NCBI GenBank assembly: GCA_017525505.1
Contig: JAFXSR010000033.1
Span: 1-43,530 of the forward strand
Direction: 5' to 3'
Origin: Bacteroidales bacterium
Lineage (GTDB): Bacteria > Bacteroidota > Bacteroidia > Bacteroidales > WCHB1-69
DNA length: 43,530 bases
In this document: piece after piece, positions 16,701-23,631 of the stretch
How the letters are laid out: each line of letters begins with the position of its first letter
Position numbering within the stretch: position 1 is the first letter of the stretch
Notes under the pieces: model-generated
What the model saw: only the letters and a program-made list of their open reading frames with translations
The model's database searches: none
What the model was told of the DNA's origin: nothing
Made by a program: the position numbers and the translations under genes

Positions 16701-17447
16701 CTCTTGCAGCTGGCTATTGAAGGTGCTGGGAGTGAAGGTGATATTGTCCAGCTGGGTCTCGAAAGTGGTATGCCGGCAGTGGTCGCTCCAGTAGGTGTCC
16801 AGCATCTTGATTTCCGTCTCCGTGGGATTTCTCTTTTCTTCATTCTTGAAATAATTCTGAATGAGCAGGATATCCTCGAAAGACATGGCCAAGGAAAGTT
16901 TCTGTCTGAAAGCGTCCAATTCCTCGGCTTTCATGTCGTTGAAGCTGTCGAAAATCTCCACATCTGCCACCGTGACATTCTCGCTGTCGTCCAAAATGGA
17001 CATGTCTTTTTCTCTTGCCTCTACTTCGTTGATACAGTGCTTTTTAATCTTGACAATATCTTGTTCCGAAAGCGAACCTTCCATAACGATGAGCTTGCCG
17101 CTGCGGATGGTGGCTTTGGTTTTGGGGTCAATCAATTGGAGGCACTGCATGGCACTGTCGGCCCGCTGGTCGAACTGTCCCGGCAGGAATTCCACGGCGA
17201 AATAGGTCAAACCGTCCAACGGGAATTCCGTGTAAACCTCATCGGTAACGGGTTCTGAGAAGACGGCCTTCTTGGCCTTTTCCAGCAATTCCTTTTCGAT
17301 ACCGAAAATGTCATACACTACAATAAGTCTCAACTTATTGATTTTCAGTTCTAAATTATGATTCAGGTCATCTAATAAATCCTGGGCTTCCACTTGGAAA
17401 CCAGCTTTTTTTTCGACGAACAGTCGAGCGTTAAGTGTTTTATTCAT
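13719..17447 (-). CDS. purL: Phosphoribosylformylglycinamidine synthase (single-chain, large type)
   Basis: 1242 residues, the usual length of the one-piece enzyme. It converts FGAR plus glutamine and ATP to FGAM in purine synthesis, in the cytosol. Visible parts: N-terminal PurS-like region, two AIRS-type ATP-binding halves (ETHNHPTEIEPFGGAATCVG; GGRTGRDGIGGATGSSKEHT; FGGKHQLTESQAG), and the C-terminal class I glutaminase with nucleophile Cys in LILGICNGFQALVKSGLLP (about residue 1076) and AISHGEGKF further on. It follows the pseudouridine synthase by 23 bases, so it probably ends a four-gene transcript starting at the stress-protein gene. The last codon and stop lie in an octamer array. No purine riboswitch was recognised. 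Confidence 0.95.
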   Translation of the reverse strand: MNKTLNARLFVEKKAGFQVEAQDLLDDLNHNLELKINKLRLIVVYDIFGIEKELLEKAKKAVFSEPVTDEVYTEFPLDGLTYFAVEFLPGQFDQRADSAMQCLQLIDPKTKATIRSGKLIVMEGSLSEQDIVKIKKHCINEVEAREKDMSILDDSENVTVADVEIFDSFNDMKAEELDAFRQKLSLAMSFEDILLIQNYFKNEEKRNPTETEIKMLDTYWSDHCRHTTFETQLDNITFTPSTFNSQLQEAFYQYIQIRNNVHGGRKPITLMDMATICGKNERKLGNLDDMEVSEENNACSVFVDVDVDGKIEKWLLMFKNETHNHPTEIEPFGGAATCVGGAIRDPLSGRSYVYQAMRVTGAGNINEPVSQTMEGKLPQRVISKSAAAGYSSYGNQIGLATTHVREIYHEGYKAKRLEIGAVVGAVPADGVRREQPQPGDIIIMFGGRTGRDGIGGATGSSKEHTEASLEVCAAEVQKGNAPEERKIQHLFRKPEVTRLIKKSNDFGAGGVSVAIGELADGLLIDLDAVKTKYKGLNGTELAISESQERMSVVVDPKDVDQFFEYCRQENIEATIIAKVTDNNRLTIQWRGKNIVDLSRDFINTNGYRQKTDVVIPKIEGEFPMRVPEASANQAITTETVAQHLASPNVASQKGLIEMFDSTIGASTVLMPFGGKHQLTESQAGVQKLPVLHGHTNTASILAFGYNPYIASFSPFHGAIYAILESMAKIVAVGGDYKKIRFTFQEYFEKLGKDTTKWGKPFAALLGAVYMQNAFHLPSIGGKDSMSGTFKKMNVPPTLVSFGIVTENANKVISPEFKQKGNHIYLINNVIDDNHRPNIERVKQIFDYVHEQIHAGKIISCYTLQFGGLIESLCKMSFGNDLGFDIHTNLPVFDYGYGSFVVETNEKLDSEYAVELGCVSDKFIINGTEIDKAKCLAAWRGTYDAIYPEVKINSESMPKVEAQNAKVVRRELHPPKTDKVKVIIPVFPGSNCDYDTAKAFKDAGAEPEIFVFRNLNEKEINDSIDELSQKIDNAHILALCGGFSSGDEPDGSGKFIANVLNNEKIKASIEKLLDRDCLILGICNGFQALVKSGLLPYGKIGQVTAESPTLYRNDINRHLSHITKTVVASNHSPWLSSFKEGEVHRVAISHGEGKFVVSEKMAQDLFANGQVAFQYCDFEGHASMNKYDNPNGSSYAIEGIVSDCGRILGKMGHSERKGDNLYKNIPGNKTQDIFSNAVKYFLN

Positions 17448-17470
17448 AACGAAATAAAGAAAAATGCAAG

Positions 17471-18646
17471 TTATTTTACAGTCATTTTCAAGATATTGAT
17501 TTCAGCCTGGGTCAGGAATCTCCATTTTCCACGGGGCAGGTCCTTTTTGGTCAGGCCGGCGAAAACCACACGGTCGAGTTTCACCACCTCATAACCGAGG
17601 AATTCGAATATTCTTCTGACGATTCTGTTTTTGCCGGAATGAATGGTGATGCCGATAACTTTTTTGCTCTCATCCACATATTCCACCTCATCGGGGGTGA
17701 TGACACCGTCTTCCAGCTCAATGCCTTCACGAAGGGCACACATGTCGATGTTGGCGAATTTCTTGTTCAGCTCTGCGGAATAGGTTTTTTCGATGCCGTG
17801 TCTGGGATGGGTCAGCTTTTTGGTCATGTCGCCGTCGTTGGTGAACAGCAGCAGTCCCGTGGTGTTTTTGTCTAATCTGCCGACAGGATAAATGCGTTCT
17901 TTGCAGGCGCCGCGAACCAAGTCCATCACATTCTTGCGACCTCTTTCATCGTCGGTGGTGGTGATATAGTCTTTGGGCTTGTTCAGTAGCAAATACACGG
18001 GTTTTTCATTCTGAAGGATATGGTCGCCATAGCGAACCACGTCGGTGGGGCGGACTTTGTAGCCTAATTCGGTCACGATTTCGTCATTCACGCTGATGGC
18101 GCCGGTAGTGATGAGCACATCGGCCTCGCGGCGAGAACAGATGCCGGCGTTGGCGATATACTTGTTCAGGCGCACCAACCCCTGGCTCTCATTGTCCGTG
18201 AGCGACAGCACCTTTTGCTTCTGTGGCGAGGTGCGGCCTTCGCGTTGTCTGCGGGCCACTATTTCGCTGAGAATCTCTGATTCGGCGGTCACATCCCTGC
18301 GTTTCTTGCGGGGAGCGGCATCGGTTTCTTTCTTTCTGTAAGAAGGTTTGTCTCCAAAGGACGGTCTCTCAGTCCGCTTGGCACCGAATTTCCGTGTCCC
18401 GGTGAACTGGCGTTCTCCGCTCTCTTCTTTGGGCTTGGAGAAGCTCCTCTTGGTACGAGGGGCTTTTTCGGTGGTGCTAGTGTTTTTGCGGAAAGAGCGC
18501 TTCTCACTCTTTTCTTCTTCGAAATTTTTTTCGGAAGTTTTCCGACGGGTTCTTGGCGCTGGTTTTTCCGTTTTGGCAGTGCTTCTGGTGCCTCTTTTGG
18601 CTCCAAATTGGCGTGTTTTGGGTTTATCACCCTTTTTTTCTTCCAT
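17471..18646 (-). CDS. RsuA/RluB-family rRNA pseudouridine synthase with long basic N-terminal tail
   Basis: 391 residues. Residues 1-155 are a low-complexity tail dominated by Lys, Arg, Ser and Thr, likely disordered and RNA-binding. An S4 RNA-binding domain follows (RLNKYIANAGICSRREADVL) and then the catalytic domain with the diagnostic GRLDKNTTGLLLFTNDGD (its Asp is the catalytic residue) and the C-terminal IHSGKNRIVRRIFEFLGYEV. Members convert a specific uridine of 16S or 23S rRNA to pseudouridine; the overall form fits RluB better than RsuA, but the target base cannot be read from sequence. The tail is common in Bacteroidetes homologues. It starts 21 bases after the C69 peptidase gene. 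Confidence 0.9.
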   Translation of the reverse strand: MEEKKGDKPKTRQFGAKRGTRSTAKTEKPAPRTRRKTSEKNFEEEKSEKRSFRKNTSTTEKAPRTKRSFSKPKEESGERQFTGTRKFGAKRTERPSFGDKPSYRKKETDAAPRKKRRDVTAESEILSEIVARRQREGRTSPQKQKVLSLTDNESQGLVRLNKYIANAGICSRREADVLITTGAISVNDEIVTELGYKVRPTDVVRYGDHILQNEKPVYLLLNKPKDYITTTDDERGRKNVMDLVRGACKERIYPVGRLDKNTTGLLLFTNDGDMTKKLTHPRHGIEKTYSAELNKKFANIDMCALREGIELEDGVITPDEVEYVDESKKVIGITIHSGKNRIVRRIFEFLGYEVVKLDRVVFAGLTKKDLPRGKWRFLTQAEINILKMTVK

Positions 18647-18667
18647 AAATCCTAAATCAGTAGCAGA

Positions 18668-20407
18668 TTATTTTTCTTGAATGTTTTTTCCGCAATCTTC
18701 AACGATGATTTTATACCATTTTTCAGGGTATTTGGGTTGTTCGGGAAATTCACATTGAGGCACTTTGGTGTCGGTTTTGGCGAATTTGCCGTTCTTCTCC
18801 TTTTTGACGTTGCCATCGTTGTATTTCACTAGCAGATATTCAAAGAGATGGTTCCAGGCGTTGCAAACCTCTTGGGTGCAGCGGTTGGAAATTTCGTTGA
18901 TACGGTTTTGGGCCTTGGCGGGGTCGTCTTTGAATAGTTTCACCATGTCATTTTCCATCTCACGGATGTTCTTGACAGCGCCAAACTCATACTTTTGCTG
19001 TTGTTCATTAACATGTTTGATCATGTCGCTATAACGTGTGTAAACAAATTGGCTCACCTTGGTGAAAATCCAGTAGGCGGCGGTAGGAGAGTAATCTACC
19101 ATGGAGCCGTTACCTTCGCGGACAGCTTCCGGAATTTTGGTGATACCGCAGAACATGGGAATGTAGCAGCTGCTGGCGGCATCGTCAACGCCGAACCAGA
19201 AAATGCCACCGAACTTGTCGGGCAGCCAACTGCGGGCTTGGGCCACAATGGAAAAGCCTGTCTGCTGGGTGGCAGTGGCGCGTTCGTGGATGTAATTCTT
19301 GCCGTTGTATTCCCAATTCATCGGACGCCAGCGGTAGGGACAGGCGAAGGGACCGGCACCGATATCCTGGGTCATATCCATGGATGTGCCTTCATAATGG
19401 TCGCGCATCAGTTGCATCACATCGGTCACGTCAAGTTTCTGTGAGGGTTTGATCCACAGGGGGAAACGGTGTTTCAAGTTGTCGCCGCGGGCATAGTCCT
19501 CATACTGTGCCATCAGCTCAGGGTTGCAACGGTAGAAACCAGCCCATACACGGGCTTCACATCCACGGGCGGTACCAAAATCGAGGGGAGCGTATGCGTC
19601 GCAAAAGCTGAACTCGGCATCGGGAGCCTTGGGGTCATAGTAACCTTTCAACTTGGCAAATGAAATAACATCGGCAGCATACACCGTCTCAATTTCAGGA
19701 TTGAAAATCATCTTGTCGATGTCCTTGTTGGTGATGGAGGTCTTGCCATCTCTCAGCGGGAAAGTGGTGATGCGGGATTGGTTGGCGTGACCGCTGATAT
19801 AACCGTCGGGAATACGGCGGGCCACCCACACAGCGCCGTTGGACCAGCCTTTGACCAGCTTGCCCTTGGAGTCTCTCATCTCAGAACCTTTTCCGATAAT
19901 CTCGAAAATCCAGGCTTCGTTGGGGTCGATGATAGAGAAGGATTCACCTTCGCTGCAATAGCCGTAAGATTCAATCAGGAAGTTCAGCACCTTGATGGCC
20001 TCGCGGGCATTTTTGGCACGCTGCAAAGTGATGTAAATCAATGAACCATAGTCAATCATACCGGGGGTTTCCCATAATTCCTCACGACCACCAAAAGTGG
20101 TTTCACCGATGCACAGCTGGTACTCGTTCATATTGCCAACCACTGAATAAGTGTGGGCAACTTGGGGGATTTGTCCCAGCAGCTTGCCAGTGTCCCATTC
20201 AACTACGTCCATCACTGAGCCAAGCGGGTAGTCGGCAGCGGGACGATAATACAGCTCACCGTACAGAGTGTGTGAGTCGGCGGCATAAGAGACCATGACG
20301 GAGCCATCCTTGCTGGCACCTTTGGTGATGATGAAATTGGTGCAGGCCATGGCCTGAAAACCGGCCGTGAACAGCAAGGCCGCAATGAGGATGAAAACTT
20401 TTTTCAT
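18668..20407 (-). CDS. C69-family dipeptidase, exported
   Basis: 579 residues. A signal peptide (1-21) is followed directly by Cys22 in ACTNFIITKGASKDG. In family C69 (PepD, an N-terminal nucleophile hydrolase) this cysteine becomes the catalytic N-terminal residue after cleavage. Conserved blocks include NEYQLCIGETTFGGREEL and YGYCSEGESFSIIDPNEAWI. The enzyme removes dipeptides from peptides, here probably in the periplasm or at the surface. It lies 12 bases after the universal stress gene and 21 bases before the pseudouridine synthase gene, so it is probably in the same transcript. A lipoprotein reading of C22 is possible, but the preceding residues make a poor lipobox. Confidence 0.88.
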   Translation of the reverse strand: MKKVFILIAALLFTAGFQAMACTNFIITKGASKDGSVMVSYAADSHTLYGELYYRPAADYPLGSVMDVVEWDTGKLLGQIPQVAHTYSVVGNMNEYQLCIGETTFGGREELWETPGMIDYGSLIYITLQRAKNAREAIKVLNFLIESYGYCSEGESFSIIDPNEAWIFEIIGKGSEMRDSKGKLVKGWSNGAVWVARRIPDGYISGHANQSRITTFPLRDGKTSITNKDIDKMIFNPEIETVYAADVISFAKLKGYYDPKAPDAEFSFCDAYAPLDFGTARGCEARVWAGFYRCNPELMAQYEDYARGDNLKHRFPLWIKPSQKLDVTDVMQLMRDHYEGTSMDMTQDIGAGPFACPYRWRPMNWEYNGKNYIHERATATQQTGFSIVAQARSWLPDKFGGIFWFGVDDAASSCYIPMFCGITKIPEAVREGNGSMVDYSPTAAYWIFTKVSQFVYTRYSDMIKHVNEQQQKYEFGAVKNIREMENDMVKLFKDDPAKAQNRINEISNRCTQEVCNAWNHLFEYLLVKYNDGNVKKEKNGKFAKTDTKVPQCEFPEQPKYPEKWYKIIVEDCGKNIQEK

Positions 20408-20419
20408 ATCGGATGAAAC

Positions 20420-21271
20420 TTATTTGTTGAGTAAAAATTGATTCACGTTAGGCACAATCAGCAAGGGCATGGGTGAGTTGTTGACCACCTGGCGGGTGTT
20501 GCTGCCCATCCATACACTCGAAAGGTCATTCTCTTCCTCGCGCATGATCACCATCAGGTTCACATCCATTTTCTTGGCTGTGTTCAATAATGCGGAGATG
20601 GAATCCCCGGGAACATCCAGTGTTTGAACCTCATATCTCACATTGGCTTTCTTGCACATGGAGGCGGCGTGGTTCAACTGCACGTTAATGATATGCTTGA
20701 TGTCGTTTGTGACAGGGTTGATGACACCCAAAAGACATATCTTGGCATTGAAATCTTTGGCGAATTCAATGGCGATTTTCATCTTCTGCAAGGTTTCGAA
20801 ACTGGTGTCGATGGGAACCAGTATCTCTGTCAGGTCACGGTTGATTTCAATGCCTTCACGCAAAATCAGCACGGGCACTGTGGTCAGGTTGATGGTTCTG
20901 AAGGCGTTGCTGCCCACAAAAAATTCCTCGAATCCCGACACACCGTGGGTACCCATCACAATCATGGCTTTGTTGAGGTTGGAGGCGTATTTGCACAGTT
21001 CCACTGCCGGTTTGCCTTCCAGTACAATGGAGGTCACCGAACTTTCGGGAGCTTCTGTCTTGCATTCTTCCACCCATTGGTTCAGTTTTTCCCTCACGGT
21101 TGCCATGTAATTGTCAGTTGTGGTACTCACCGCCAGGTCGGTTTTCATAGCGGCGGTTTTTACCCACGCCAGGTGCAGTTTGGCCTTGTTTCTCAACGAA
21201 ATAGCCACAGCATGCTTCATGGCGTTATACGAGTTTTTGGAAAAGTCAATTCCCACTACAATATTTTTCAT
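20420..21271 (-). CDS. Tandem universal stress protein (two UspA domains)
   Basis: 283 residues made of two UspA folds (about 1-145 and 150-283). The first opens with NIVVGIDFSKNSYNAMKHA and carries the ATP-binding-type loop GTHGVSGFEEFFVGSNA followed by VPVLILREG. The second begins TEILVPIDTSFETLQKMKIA; its loop is reduced (MREEENDLSSVWMGSNTRQV), so nucleotide binding may be confined to the first. Cytosolic. It is the first gene of a tight minus-strand series (C69 peptidase, pseudouridine synthase, purL) with a -7 box upstream. Such proteins respond to starvation or stress, but their biochemical output is usually unknown. Confidence 0.88.
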   Translation of the reverse strand: MKNIVVGIDFSKNSYNAMKHAVAISLRNKAKLHLAWVKTAAMKTDLAVSTTTDNYMATVREKLNQWVEECKTEAPESSVTSIVLEGKPAVELCKYASNLNKAMIVMGTHGVSGFEEFFVGSNAFRTINLTTVPVLILREGIEINRDLTEILVPIDTSFETLQKMKIAIEFAKDFNAKICLLGVINPVTNDIKHIINVQLNHAASMCKKANVRYEVQTLDVPGDSISALLNTAKKMDVNLMVIMREEENDLSSVWMGSNTRQVVNNSPMPLLIVPNVNQFLLNK

Positions 21272-21305
21272 AATCGTCAGTTTTTGTGAATATCCTAATT
21301 AACCG

Positions 21306-21314
21306 ACAAAGATA
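21306..21314 (-). promoter_or_regulatory. -7 box for the stress protein/peptidase/purL series
   Basis: TATCTTTGT on the minus strand, 34 bases before the ATG at 21271, in the 74-base gap behind comEC. Confidence 0.55.
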
Positions 21315-21345
21315 CAAAAAAATTCTTGAATAGCAGGTGACATTT

Positions 21346-22932
21346 TTAAAAAAGGATTTTGCTGAGGTCAAAAAGTAGAATGATACCGCCCAGAGAAGCT
21401 AATCCTAACCAATAGTAGATTTTCTTTTTTTTCTCAAAAAGAAGGTAGAAGAAAATGATACACAGGTAAATCAACAGCATCTGCACCCACGAGATACGGA
21501 TATTCTCCGTAACCGCTCCCGGCAATTTCTCGATGGATTGTATCAGAAAATTCATCAACCTGATTTCTCGGGTCAACAACCAGGCTAAGCAGTTTGATAC
21601 CACCGGAATGAACGATACCGCTAGCAGGCACACCCCGCTGACTACCACCACAAACGATAACGTGATGACGGACAAATTGGCCAGAAGAAAATAATTGGGA
21701 AACTGCCCGAATGTGTAAACCGATAGTGGGAAAGTGGCCAGTTGCGCTGCCACCGACACCGTGATGAGGTTCCAGAAATAGTTGACAATTTTGTTTTTGG
21801 GTTCCCATAGTCCTACGAATTTTTGCTGAAAAATGACGATGCCGAATACTGCTGTATAACTCAGTTGAAAGCCTGTTTCAAAAATCAATAAAGGATTGAT
21901 AATCAGTAATATAAATAATGATGCGAATAAACTGTGGAAAATGTTGGTGTTGCGTTGCAGCATTCCTCCGATGGTGACAAAAGAGAACATGGTGGCGGCG
22001 CGGGTCACCGAAGGTGAAAGTCCAGTGATACAGGCATATACCCAAATGAAGAGCATTAAGAGCACAGCTTTCAGCAGTCGCAGAGCCTTGGAATATTCTA
22101 GTGGCTGCAACAGAAAGTTGAGTATCATGAAAATCACACCGACGTGCATGCCCGAAACGCAGAGAATATGGCTCACACCGGCGGAGGCGTAGCTGGCTTT
22201 CAGTTCCGCTTCCATGGTTTCGTTGTTGCCCAACAGGATGGCGGTGATGATGCTGTACTCTTCGCCACTCATGCCGGCATCGGCAAAAAGCCGCGAGAAG
22301 TAGTGCTGTATCCGGTAGGCTTTGTCCCGGATGAGATTCACTTTGAAACGACCTATTTGTTGCCATCTGTTTTTGGGCACATAGCCAGAGAAGAAAATAC
22401 CCTTCCGCTGCATGTATTTTCTGTAGTCAAAGGCGTGCGAGTCTTTGTAATTTTCAATTTCCGATATTTTCGAATGGATAATCACCACGTCACCATAGTC
22501 GGGCGGGTGCAGGCTGTCCTTGGCAAAATATAATACAGTTTTTTGATTAATAGTTTGTCCATCAGTACTTTGCACTATATTTGCCAGAACTTTGAAACTT
22601 TTGGCTTTGGGTACAGGGTGGTCGATGATTTTGGCCACAAAGCTTTGTTTTTCTTCAAAAATTTTCCCGAGGGAAACCAGGTTGTCGTTCCGGAAGCGGA
22701 TACAAGTAAGGCAAAAGCCTGCAAGAATGAACATAATCTGCAGAAAAATGCCAGACAAAAGTGTGCTGGTAAGGGTCTTTCTATGCTGAAATGTCAGCGC
22801 AATAAACCAACAGACGCTCATCAGCGACAAAACAATCGTCTTTGAAATTTCAAGAGGTGTCCAATAAGCCACCCCGATGCCCAAGGCAAAGGGAATCAGC
22901 AAGCGCAGTATCGGGTAGTTTCTGAAAAACAT
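21346..22932 (-). CDS. comEC: ComEC/Rec2-family DNA-uptake channel protein, without the metallo-beta-lactamase domain
   Basis: 528 residues with many membrane helices. Two N-terminal helices and a DUF4131-like soluble domain (about 60-190, including QSFVAKIIDHPVPKAKSFKV) are followed by the Competence domain from about 225, with EEYSIITAILLGNNETMEAE and the hallmark HILCVSGMHVGVIFMILNF. ComEC forms the inner-membrane channel for single-stranded DNA in transformation. The C-terminal beta-lactamase-like nuclease domain of long ComEC is absent: the protein ends after the membrane bundle, as in many Bacteroidetes homologues. It is preceded by its own -7 box and stands alone. Uptake activity in this organism is not shown by sequence alone. 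Confidence 0.88.
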   Translation of the reverse strand: MFFRNYPILRLLIPFALGIGVAYWTPLEISKTIVLSLMSVCWFIALTFQHRKTLTSTLLSGIFLQIMFILAGFCLTCIRFRNDNLVSLGKIFEEKQSFVAKIIDHPVPKAKSFKVLANIVQSTDGQTINQKTVLYFAKDSLHPPDYGDVVIIHSKISEIENYKDSHAFDYRKYMQRKGIFFSGYVPKNRWQQIGRFKVNLIRDKAYRIQHYFSRLFADAGMSGEEYSIITAILLGNNETMEAELKASYASAGVSHILCVSGMHVGVIFMILNFLLQPLEYSKALRLLKAVLLMLFIWVYACITGLSPSVTRAATMFSFVTIGGMLQRNTNIFHSLFASLFILLIINPLLIFETGFQLSYTAVFGIVIFQQKFVGLWEPKNKIVNYFWNLITVSVAAQLATFPLSVYTFGQFPNYFLLANLSVITLSFVVVVSGVCLLAVSFIPVVSNCLAWLLTREIRLMNFLIQSIEKLPGAVTENIRISWVQMLLIYLCIIFFYLLFEKKKKIYYWLGLASLGGIILLFDLSKILF

Positions 22933-22951
22933 AATGTTCTAAAATGATCGT

Positions 22952-22960
22952 ACAAAAATA
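22952..22960 (-). promoter_or_regulatory. -7 box of comEC
   Basis: TATTTTTGT on the minus strand, 19 bases before the ATG at 22932. The AT-rich gap 22933-23189 otherwise holds only this and the divergent hicB promoter. Confidence 0.5.
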
Positions 22961-23162
22961 CAAGTGATTGATTTAAATTTCAAGACGTAATATATTGAAT
23001 TTTAATCAATTGAATTATGCATATTTTACTTCAAAAATCGTAATTTTATCTTTCAAAATCTGTCATTTTTTGAAAATTAACAAAAAGAAGAATAAATAAA
23101 AAAAATCAAATTTTTTCGGAGACAAGAGGTGAAAATTCATATCATATTATAGAAAAATGTTG

Positions 23163-23171
23163 TACCTTTGC
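23163..23171 (+). promoter_or_regulatory. -7 box of hicBA, which fixes the hicB start
   Basis: TACCTTTGC matches TAnnTTTG. Transcription would start near 23178, so an in-frame start at 23157 would be upstream of the mRNA; the ATG at 23190 is the likely start. Confidence 0.6.
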
Positions 23172-23189
23172 AAATTGAAAAAATTCAAA

Positions 23190-23471
23190 ATGGAATATAC
23201 TGTAGTTTTAGAAAAAATGGACAATGGCTGGTGGTTTTGCCAGTGTGAGCAAATTCCGGAAGCGGTTACTCAAGGAGAAACTATCGAAGAGGCTAAAGAA
23301 AATATCAAAGAAGCAATAGATTGGTTTTGGCAACAAAAAAGGAACTCACTCGCAAACAGTTTACAGGACATCGTATTCTACGTCGCAAAATCGCAGTTTT
23401 TTAATGAAATGTTCGGCACTTGTGAAGTATTTAGTAGAGAATGGTTGTTCCCTGTTCAAAGAAGGAAGTAA
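23190..23471 (+). CDS. hicB: HicB-family antitoxin, apparently frameshifted near its 3' end
   Basis: From ATG 23190 the first 50 codons give a standard HicB partial-RNase-H fold (MEYTVVLEKMDNGWWFCQCE, then IPEAVTQGETIEEAKENIKE and AIDWFW). HicB binds and neutralises HicA and usually represses the operon. After the A6 run at 23335-23340 the open frame gives an atypical tail to 23471 that overlaps hicA by 68 bases. The -1 frame instead gives KELTRKQFTGHRILRRKIAV plus F, which looks like a normal HicB C-terminus, and stops at 23402-23404 in a TAATG overlap with the hicA start. So the ancestral protein was probably 71 residues. Possible causes are a sequencing error, mutation, or slippage at the A run. 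Confidence 0.75.
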   Translation: MEYTVVLEKMDNGWWFCQCEQIPEAVTQGETIEEAKENIKEAIDWFWQQKRNSLANSLQDIVFYVAKSQFFNEMFGTCEVFSREWLFPVQRRK

Positions 23472-23592
23472 TCATACTGTCTTCATCAATGACAGAGGGA
23501 ATGGCATATCATCGGTACCGAGACATACAGAGATAGGCAATAGACTTGCAGAAGAAATATGCAAGCAGCTTGGAATTCCAAAAATCAAATAA
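23404..23592 (+). CDS. hicA: HicA-family toxin (mRNA interferase)
   Basis: 62 residues, typical HicA length. It has the double-stranded-RNA-binding-like fold: MKCSALVKYLVENGCSLFKE, then GSNHTVFINDRGN, in which the His is the expected catalytic residue (the usual motif is GSHH), and RHTEIGNRLAEEICKQLGI. HicA toxins cleave mRNAs when not bound by HicB. The ATG overlaps the stop of the -1 hicB frame (TAATG), a normal coupling for this operon. It lies 39 bases before gcvP on the same strand with no clear promoter between, so read-through into gcvP is possible. Confidence 0.85.
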   Translation: MKCSALVKYLVENGCSLFKEGSNHTVFINDRGNGISSVPRHTEIGNRLAEEICKQLGIPKIK

Positions 23593-23631
23593 AGAAAGAG
23601 AATATTTTAACACAAACAAATAATAATCAGC

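Noticed and set aside
16137..17258. Long plus-strand open frame (373 codons) and others opposite purL
   Set aside because: They mirror purL codon structure and have no recognisable family; shadows of the coding strand.
23157..23189. Upstream start for hicB
   Set aside because: The -7 box TACCTTTGC lies inside this stretch, so it is not in the mRNA.
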